Shown here piece by piece: positions 55,510 to 64,000 of a stretch of DNA of 64,000 nt. Each line of letters begins with the position of its first letter. Within the stretch, counting starts at the first letter, position 1. Below the pieces are notes generated by a model. That model worked only from the letters and a program-made list of their open reading frames with translations, had not been told where the DNA came from and ran no database searches. Source of the DNA: Chrysoporthe austroafricana (Eukaryota; Ascomycota; Sordariomycetes; Diaporthales; Cryphonectriaceae); assembly GCA_001051155.2 (NCBI GenBank), contig JYIP02000019.1:53093-117092 (forward strand). The letters are read 5' to 3'. Position numbers and translations under genes: made by a program.

Positions 55510-58253
55510 TGCACCCGAGATTCACGGGTCGCGGATGCCGTCGCGTCCAACCTCCCCCCCAAAGATGTTTGCGGTTCGTGTCGCGGTGATCATCACAGGG
55601 GCAGAGAACCCCCCCCCCACAGTACCTGCTTCCTTCAACCCGCGGCAGAGGTTCTGCTGCGCTGAAGGATCGCTGCGACGCTGCCAGGGCGGTGGTCCGC
55701 TCGCCTCGCCACAAGTCGGGTCTGACAAGTGGTGACAGCCACCACCGGCTGACGCCCTACGTGGGGATTTTCTCGAACAGAGGAGGCACACCCGGTGGGC
55801 TCCCCTTTATTTCCGCGTTACGCATCTCAGGAACGCCAGGCAGGTTTCGGTGAGTAGACGAGAATCATGATCCCCTGCGGCCGGCCGGCCTGTTTCGAAC
55901 ATGATACATAGAGGGAGCAGCAGCACGCCTGCCCGGTTTTCTCGTGATCTGCTGTCGCATGTGGTTCGACTCGGGCCTGCACACCGTACGGCTGCTGAGC
56001 TGGCGCCCTCTCTGCCGGCAAGTCTTGAGCTGCCATTGCGGCCTGATGCTCAACTCGCCCCGGCACAGAGGGCGCAGCCTGCCTGCAGAGCCCGAGCAGG
56101 CTGTTGGTCTGCAGGCGACAAGGCGCTCCAGCGTAGCAGTCCATTGGCAACATTGTGCTGCGCGAGGGGGACGGAAATGTGCCGTCTCGTCAATACGTGA
56201 GATTTGAGATTTGCGCGTGGGGTGGATCACCTCACTGGCGGACGGGCTTTGGACGCTGCAGGCGGTGATGACCGACTGCTGAGGTAAAAAGATCCCGGGG
56301 GGGTTCAGGCAAACGGCACTCCGCCCTGCAGCAGTCCAATAGAAGGCCGGCTAGCCAATGCTCCCGCGACGACGGCCTGCAGGGCAGCCTTGCTGGTGTG
56401 TGCAGCGCAACGAGAACGCACCGTCCTGTCTGTGTCTGAAATTGGCCGAAATTCAGTTCAATGGCGGCCGGGTTCTCTCGACGGGCGCCCGGGCCTGGGG
56501 CATTGTCCGATGTGGCTGTCAGGCATATCCCCAGCTACAGCCCCAGAGTGCATCAATCTCGAGGAAATTGGACCACGGCCTGTCAAAGCCAGATCCGCCC
56601 CGTCGATAGTCCCTCCTATAACAGGGCGGTCTATGACCAGGCCTGGCAGGTTCGTATTGTCCATTGGCATATCCCAATGCAAAGGATGGGCGATGCACTT
56701 TCCCATGGCCCGGAAGGGGAGATAGATTATTATTCGTGTGGAGGCCAACCGCCAAAAAAACACGTCGAGGTCGCACGCACGCACTTCTTCCGGGGACCAC
56801 TAATGCGCGCCTCACCACGCCCTGTCAGCGATCTCCTCGTACCAAGGGGGCGGTGGGGTGGAAAATAGCACACACTCTCTCCTCAGCCCATGCACGGGAG
56901 GGAGAGGAGAGGTTGCATTTCGCCGTAAGCTATTCCAGATCCATGGACCCGCCAGCAGCGGCTGCCGTGGCCTCGCGAGGTGGCACAGGCATACTCAGTC
57001 ATACTCAGACGCCAGCCGGTGCGCGCTCTGGGGGCCCGCGCCGCAGGTGGCTTTCTCGTCCCCAAGGTTCGTCCTCCCCCAGGGCCCTCACCACCGCGAC
57101 CTGGTCAGGCCGACCCGGACGCCGGTTGGGCCTCTCTCCCTCTCTGCCCAAGAGGTCCCAGCGGTGGGCCGGTGGTCCTGCCACAGCTCCCGAGCGAGCG
57201 AGCCAGAGGGGGAGAACTAGCCGTGGTAGAATAAGACGGACCGGGCAGGATGCAGCCCCATGGCAGACACGCACACACACACATATGCACAACTTGGGAT
57301 GACGCCGGTCGGGCGAGCCCAATCAGCGCCTCCAGACGCGAGACCGCGCGGGTTCAGGCAGGCCGGGTTGACGTCTAATCCCCGGACCGTGCATTCGACC
57401 TGATGCGTGTCATTCCAGGCTAAAACCTGCGAGCCCCGAGGGAAAGGGCCCCAAGGACCCAGCTCCTGGCGTCGCGATCCGCACGCACGTAGTCACGGCG
57501 GCCGCTCCTTGGGGGGGGGAGGGGGCAAGATGTGCCAGACCATGTGGCTCATGCCCAACGACGTTGGTCGCCGGCTGGCCTCTTGGACAACTGGAGGTCA
57601 AAGTGGCTGCATGTAGGACATGTAGGCAGGGCAGGGCAAGGCCGCGCCCGAGGGCCCGCATCCGCTGCTGCCACTCGACCCTTTTGGGCGGTCGATGAGA
57701 CCACCCCGTTCCCAATACGCGCAGGGCCAAGAAACGACACGATACGATTTCTCGTGCCGCGCTCCAGCAGGGGGGAGGGGGCGTTCCGCGACATCAATCT
57801 CTGGGCGCGGCCTGCCTGCGTGCCTTAAGCCACAGCGCGCCCGCGGGCGTGCCGCTGCAGCCCCCTTGCTAGGCGGAACCTTGGCCTCCAGCTCATCTCG
57901 CCAGGCGGGACGGGTACCAATTTAACATGCGCGCTGGGCTGGGCTGGCAGAACCAAAAATTTCGAACGCAGCCCGCCTGCCCTGTGTGGCTCTACAGTAA
58001 TATGCTGTACCACCCTGCGCGACTCCCGGCTGGTTGGCTCGCGTCCCCAATCTGTCAGGCGATCGGTGCGTTGATTGATTGACTGACTGATTGCTGCCCC
58101 CGTCCTGCCGTGAGACTTGTTTTGAACATGTCGCCCGGCCGTGTAGCACCGTCAGAGCTAGGCGTACCGGTCAGACCAGCGGGACGCCTCTGCCCTCGCG
58201 TGAGACGGCGGGACGGCCCAAGCACATCGTCACTCTCCTCCTATTCTCTCTTT

Positions 58254-58335
58254 CTGCCTATCTGTCTGTCTATCTGTCTGTCTATCTGTCTGTCTATCTG
58301 TCTGTCTATCTGTCTGTCTGCCTGTCTGTCTGTCC
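58254..58335. repeat. TCTG/TCTA tetranucleotide repeat
   Basis: A compound array in which TCTG TCTG TCTA recurs as a 12-bp higher-order unit about five times, ending in TCTG/CCTG units. Confidence 0.9.
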
Positions 58336-59962
58336 CTTCTTCCTTGCCGCCCTCTGCCTCTGGGGTGTTTCCAAACATCCAGCTGCAGGTCTCAACTGCA
58401 CCTCGGCGTCCAATCTCTGGGAGGCACGATTGACAGGACGAGGCAAGATAAGCAACACCGCATCCTGCAGACGATCGGATCTCACAATGCATTGTGCGGT
58501 GTGGCGCCGGTGAGCGGCAGGGCCTTGCGCGCGCAAGCGAGGCATGGTGTCGCACGGACCCGAGGGGCTGCAGTGTTGGTGGATTCCGCGGGGGGGGGGT
58601 GTGCGCGTGTGTAGTATGTTGCAGCGTCGTCGTCCATGAGCCACCCGATATCAGAAATAGGATCCGGGTCTCCAGCCTCCAGCCTCACGTCTGGGCCATC
58701 TCGGGAATCTCGATGGAGACGCCCAACGGGGCCCTCCCTCCAGGGAGACGAACGGTCCAGTTCTCCACAGACCAGAGACACCGGCGTCCCGCTTCCTGTC
58801 GGACGGCCTCGGCGGGTTCGGCCTGCAACCCCTGGGCAGACCGCTTCAACCATCGCACGCGCACATCTCCAGCAGACAGGGCAGGCAGATCATGATGAGC
58901 AGGCTCCATTGCACGGGGGCGTCGCACAGGAGAAGGCGGCAGCAGCCGGCTGCGCGGGTCGACCATTTTCCCCCCGCGACGCCTCTGTCGCGCGGCGCAG
59001 CGGCGTGCACGATGCGGTGCCATCTTGTCTTGTTTCGCTGGCTGCGCGCTACTGTAGACTTGTCGTCGTGTCGTAGCACCGGGCCTGGGTACCGCCGTCC
59101 TCGCCGTGGTTTCCCTGGCGGCCGGTGTAGATTTTCACTAATTGTCCTCTAGCCGCCGCCGCCAGCCCGTAGCCCCCCCGGACTATCCCAGGCACGCCAG
59201 GGTGTGGAAATGCAGGACGAACACCTAGTACCCAGCATGCGTTCATGGTATGGAACTTTACCATCTATCTGCCCAGGCCCTAGGCCCATTCCTAGCCCTT
59301 GCAGCAGGATCGCCTCCCACGCTTCGACGCCGGCGTATCAGGTTCTCAGTGATAGGTATAGAGGACGCGATAACAACAGCTGAGCGCGCAGCCAACACCG
59401 GGTGATCCGAGACGGTGAGGACACCAGCCTCCAGCCGCTGAAACCTCCTCCTCGGCCGCTCTCCGTCTCTCGCCTGCCACCTCATCATCAGCCATCAGCA
59501 AGCAACTGAGCCCCGGAGGAGGAGGGTCTCGGGAGGGCCTGGACCAGCTGAAATCCTGATGCTGATTCTGGAAGCCTGCCTAAGCAGGCGAGAGAGGGGA
59601 AGGCCATGCGGCGTGAGAGCGTCGTGGGCCGCCAGGTACCTCACAGTGCCGTGAACGTCCCCGAGGATGGCACCGGTGGACTCTGGTCGCGCGCCCAGCA
59701 GGCTGGATCTCAGATCGTCCGCGTCGCGAAAAAGAAAACTGCCCGGTTCGTTGGCGCTGCCCCCCCGGGCCCTGCCTCTCTCTCTCCCCATCGAGCAAGA
59801 GGCGGTGACGATCGGTTGGCGGGCGGTGCAGCAGGAGACGGGACGGCGGGGACCAGAGCAGCGGGAAAAAGCACAAGATCTAGGTCTCGTGCAGCCCCAG
59901 GCTGCTGCTGCTGCTGCTCTATTCTTGGAACGAGAAACATTCCCCATCGGGAGGGGACCCAA

Positions 59963-59995
59963 CCCTGCCCTGCCCTGCCCTGCCCTGCCCTGCCT
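59963..59995. repeat. CCCTG pentanucleotide repeat
   Basis: Six or so tandem CCCTG units. Confidence 0.9.
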
Positions 59996-60003
59996 GGACA
60001 GGA

Positions 60004-60011
<8 letters not shown>

Positions 60012-60036
<25 letters not shown>
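60012..60036. repeat. (GGA)n trinucleotide repeat
   Basis: About eight GGA units following a G run. Confidence 0.85.
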
Positions 60037-60718
60037 AGCCGCAGACCGACCGATACGGACAGGCCGTCCGCGTCGCGGAGGCGAGTGGCTGCGGCAAATC
60101 CACTGGCGGCCGTTGCCCTGTTCGAACAGACGTGCCAGCGCATATCCCCCCTCGTGCGCGCCACCCCCCCGTCCTCCTCCCTCCCCGGCCCCGGGTTGCT
60201 TAGTACTACTAACTACGACTACTACTTACTATGGTACTAACTATGTAGGCAGAATCCTGAATGTTGACCAGTGTGGGGTGCGCTAGTCTCACGCCACGCA
60301 CGCGGGGCGCCTGTCCCGGTGCCTCGGGAGCGACGAACCGTTTTATTCTGGCTGATGCAGAGGGGGTGTGTGTGTGTGAAGGGGAAGGGGGGATGGCGGT
60401 GGGTGGGCCCCCCTTTGGGAAATTTGTTTACTGTGGCCCCATGCACGATGGAAATCCGGGAGGCTGGGGACGACGTCGCCTCCCCTCGCCTCCCCTCCCC
60501 CCTCCCCCCGGTGGTGCGCAGAAGCAGTAGCCGCGTCGTCATCTGGCGCGGCGCATGGCGTTCCATTCATTCATCCCCATTGTTGAGAGGTTGGGTTGGG
60601 GCTCCACGATAGCCGCGGCAGCGGACTGGCGCGGTTGCCGGCGGTGAGGAGCCAGGGCTGAAGCCATTGGGGGAGAAACGTTCCCTTGGGGCCTTTTCGA
60701 CGGGGTTTGCAGGAGTGC

Positions 60719-60743
60719 GTGCATGCATGCATGCATGCATGCA
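60719..60743. repeat. (GCAT)n self-complementary repeat
   Basis: About six GCAT units; the repeat is its own reverse complement and can form a cruciform. Confidence 0.9.
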
Positions 60744-63460
60744 TTGGCAGCCTGTCAATGTTCCCGCGTGCTGGTCGGGTCCAGCCAGGCCTGGTCCTGG
60801 CCCGGACCGGTCGAGAAAAGAGAGGTCGTCCTGTGCTGGACAGATCCTCAGCATGGCATCGCACAGCCCTGGGGCCCTTCTGTGCTCTCGGCATGTCCCG
60901 TGACGGTGACGAGCTCCTCCTCCGCTGCTGCTGGCACGCCTGAGATTGGCGCCTCGGTATCGTATTGTGTCGCTGGCGGAGACCCGTGGCAGTAGACGCT
61001 CGTGTCCACGCAGCCGGTGCTTACATACTACTTACTACTCAGTATGTAATCCACACATAGCAGCAGAGTAGGGATTCCCGTCAGCCACTGACGGGACCGT
61101 GGGTCAGTCAGGCCGGGACGCTACGGAACCCAGCACCGGAGGGCTCATCACCGCTCGTCCGCCCAGCACGACGGGAACTTGGGATCAGCAGAGACGACAC
61201 AAAGAGTCGGCGCACGGTTGTTCGTTCGATCGGCAGACGTCGCACGAACATAAAAATAAGATGAGGCTGGCTGTGTGAGGGCCCCGTCCTCCCCCCCCTT
61301 CGAGGTTTAATTTCCCCATACCGCCTCGGCATGGGAAAGTGACTTGGGTACGCCGCCTCATGTGGCTGGCGCTATAGCCATCCATCCCATGGCCTCCCTC
61401 CTCCCGTGCCTCTCTCTGCCCAGCACGCAACAGCACGTCCGCACCGCCACACAGCCGCTCGTCGTCCGTGGGACAGGCGCCGCAGGAGCCCTGTGATCTG
61501 GCCGGAGGTCCAGGGCGCAGGGGCGCACAGGACACCTCGCGACAGACGAGAGAACGCATGCGGATGGGCCAGCGTGCTTGTTGGTCGTCCCCGTCTCCAG
61601 GTTTTTCCTGCCCGTCGACGTCAGAGCGCCGACGTGTCCCGTTGTAGACGTGTCCGTGAACCTCGCTTGGCACACACGCCGCCGGGCCTCGAACGGGCTT
61701 GGGTTCGCGCCTCTCTCCTGCCTCTCTCCTCCTGCAAGGCATGCCATCGCCCTGGGGGCCCCGCCCTGCCGTGTTCGTCGATGGGGAGGAGAGGGGGGGT
61801 TTCGGATCTTTTTGGCCCTCCTTCTTTGCGCTGGCCTCTGCCCACACACACCAGTTCCTGTCGATCCCGCCCACCCAGCGCCCGCTCACTGGACGGCGGG
61901 AGGGCCACGGAGGGGGGAGGAGAGGGGGTGATGGTGGTGTGGCTGCTGTAAGTACTATAGTTCTTGTACGACTCGAGCCAGCCCGGGGCCTGCATGGGCT
62001 CTCACGAACCGCGGGATGCCTGCTGCACGCCGGCATTGCCCTGCAAGCCTACGGGCGCGCCGCGGGTAGCTAAGCAGTTAAAGCAGCCTTGGATGGGGGG
62101 GGGAGGACCTCTCGCGCAGGCCCACGCGCCGCAGCTAAGCTTCCTACATGGCACCACAGACAAGACAGACGCGGCGGAACGGCCTGTCTGCCTGGCAGGA
62201 TGCTCTCGTTCTCGCTCTGGACATATTACGATTCCGCAGGGCGTGCGCGCGCGGTGGGGACCCTCGCCAATCGCCCAGGTGGCAATCGCCCATCGCTTTT
62301 CACCGCCCGCGCGGCGGCGGGCCAACCAGCAGCTGTATCCTCTTGGTCCCTGCTGTGGTGACAGGCAGACAGACAGTCGACAGCCTCGCAAAATGCGCTG
62401 GTGGGGCCACCTACTACTACGCGTACAGTGCCCTGCAAGCCACCACCACTCACCCGCCCCCCGGTCCCATCCGTTCGTGTCTCTCCCTCGAACCCCTGCC
62501 TGCATCTTTCCAACGTGTTCTGGGGCACACTGTGGCCTGGGAGCCCTGGGCGGCCGTGCCAGGCGGTGGGGCCCCATCTTGGAAGCGTTCTCGAAACAAG
62601 CGAATCGAACCACGGCCGTCTAGGTTGGGTTGCCCGCCATCCGCGATCCCTATCCGGCCGCTTATCACCCATCGGGGGACCCATCGTGATGGGATCGGGA
62701 TCGTGGTGCAGGGAGGCCTGGCACAGAGAGGAGACGATGCAAGAACACAAAAAAAGCAGAGGAAGAACCTCGCCCAGCCACTCGTCGGCTGCTCGTCTGC
62801 GGCGTGCATGTGGAGGGGGGGGGGGTTTACCGCCTCTTCCTCTCCGTCGCCGGATCGGCAACGGCCAGGCACAGAGCAAAATAAGGTGTGACCTCCCTAC
62901 ATAGGTTGGGTTGCAGCGTGCCTCATGCGAAACATCCGCCGGACGGGCGAGGCCAGAAACAAGACGACGACAAAGCTCGTGCCGACCTCTCAGAGGCCAC
63001 ATGGCCCCAAAGATGGGGGGGCAATATCGTCATCGACCTCGTCCGGTGGTCTGTCCTGTCTGCCCAGGCCCTCTCAGGAAACAAAAACCCACCTGGTGAA
63101 GAAATTCTGGGCCCCCTAGAGATGAAAGAGCTTCCCTGCCGCCTGCAATGCACTGTCATGTCGGCACAGTCCGTTCACCCCGCGTCGACGACAACGAGAC
63201 TTGCCCCCCCCCCCACCGCTCCGCAGGAGGAGGAGCAGGAGTAGAATTTTCTTGTTCTCTGCGCGCGCGCTGACTGGGCAGGTTCGCGTGGCGCGCTTCT
63301 CGGATACGGCAGCGCTCCCTGCTGCTGTGACTAACGTGACTTAACGTGACTAAAAAGCGGACCAGCAGCCGGCTGTCTCTCTACAGTGCTCCCTCTGTGC
63401 GGCCCCTCGGTTCGTCATACTGCGTAGTGTTTCGGCGAAGAAGGAGACGAGGAGCTTAAG

Positions 63461-63497
<37 letters not shown>

Positions 63498-63739
63498 CGG
63501 CAGGGGGGGAGGGGGGGGGGCCGGGGGGGGGGGGGGGGCCCGGCCGCGGGGGCAAGGCCTTTTTTTTTTTCTTTTTTTGCTCTGCGTCTCTCTGCGTATC
63601 GCCGCGCCCGTGAGGGTCAGCAGGGGCACGTAAGAAGAAAGAAAGAAAGAAGAGACGAAAAAAAAAAAGANCCCCTTTCGGGCCGCGCGGGGGTTCGTGG
63701 AAGAGAGGAGTTTGGGGGAGAAGAAGAGGAAAAAAGGAG

Positions 63740-63772
<33 letters not shown>
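63461..63772. repeat. Second homopolymer block containing an N
   Basis: Poly-A at 63461-63489 and 63740-63772 encloses G, C and T runs and an ambiguous base at 63671. It resembles the block at 53863-54107 in layout (TTAAG or similar, poly-A, G runs, N, poly-A). Confidence 0.8.
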
Positions 63773-63777
<5 letters not shown>

Positions 63778-64000
63778 GGACCTCTGGCGGGCCGGGAGGG
63801 GGCTGTGGCTGCGGAATGGCATGATCACCAAGCGAGCAGCCTTCCTGGTGGCGAGGCGTGCGGGGGGCGTTGCACCGCAGACGCGGGCGCAGAACGACAC
63901 GTCTTTTTTTTTTTCGTCTCTTCTTTCTTTCTTTCTTCTTACGTGCCCCTGCTGACCCTCACGGGCGCGGCGATACGCAGAGAGACGCAGAGCAAAAAAA
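63572..64000. repeat. 99-bp perfect inverted repeat
   Basis: The left arm 63572-63670 is the exact reverse complement of the right arm 63902-64000. Each arm contains CTCTGCGTCTCTCTGCG and GAAGAAAGAAAGAAAG parts. The 231-bp spacer begins at the N. The right arm reaches the window edge and may continue. Confidence 0.93.

Larger units (their letters stand above)
54108..63460. other. GC-rich, simple-repeat-rich region without supportable genes
   Basis: Over 9 kb in which every frame longer than 100 aa is compositionally random (Pro, Arg, Gly, Ser) and overlaps others on both strands. No splice-joined domain could be found. It contains several microsatellites listed separately, plus G and C runs. 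An unrecognised noncoding RNA or long regulatory region cannot be excluded. Confidence 0.45.

Noticed and set aside
61185..63002. Overlapping 200-280 aa ORFs on both strands
   Set aside because: All are Pro/Arg/Gly-rich, mutually overlapping and without domains, as expected for GC-rich noncoding DNA.

Overview
The window is nuclear DNA of a filamentous ascomycete fungus, most likely a sordariomycete. The evidence is short GT-AG introns (about 45-210 bp) in most genes, a fungal rhodopsin-domain membrane protein, a CHID1-like protein, fungal-type GH43 and MFS families, a Cln/Puc1-type G1 cyclin, and a nuclear tRNA-Thr with a short intron beside the anticodon. The genus cannot be fixed from the sequence alone.

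Layout. 0-7 kb: an FHA-plus-degenerate-kinase gene runs off the left edge and carries an in-frame stop and a frameshift. It is followed by an orphan 367-aa gene and a tRNA-Thr(CGU). 8-15.2 kb: three co-directional intron-containing genes encode an old-yellow-enzyme-type flavin oxidoreductase, a secreted arylsulfatase and an MFS transporter with a 9-nt exon. 15.5-20 kb: a small secreted protein with an Asn-Ala dipeptide tail and a rhodopsin-domain seven-helix membrane protein. 23.5-31.4 kb: a putatively N-myristoylated conserved protein (apparently frameshifted), a mitochondrially targeted SDR, a GH43 beta-xylosidase-like gene (one frameshift) and a CHID1-like protein. 32-38.2 kb: a monocarboxylate-type MFS transporter with a 5-nt exon, divergent from a glutathione S-transferase, then an allantoate-permease-type MFS transporter.

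39.6-46.1 kb: two large unrecognised proteins are transcribed divergently from a ~660-bp spacer. One has 1199 aa. The other has 692 aa and contains a retropepsin-like Asp-Ser-Gly-Ala motif in a block of distinct codon usage. This is the best candidate for something undescribed. 46.1-64 kb: apart from a G1 cyclin gene at 49.5-50.8 kb, this is gene-poor, GC-rich, simple-repeat-rich DNA. It has two homopolymer blocks that each contain a single N, and a 99-bp perfect inverted repeat at the right edge. That end of the window may contain assembly problems.

Functionally, the left and middle parts look like an accessory catabolic and stress neighbourhood (sulfatase, GH43, SDR, OYE, GST and four membrane transport or receptor proteins) rather than one clear biosynthetic cluster. 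No polyketide synthase, NRPS, terpene cyclase, complete transposon or CRISPR array was seen. Splice models were built by eye from GT/AG sites, reading-frame phase and family similarity. No alignments or database searches were run.
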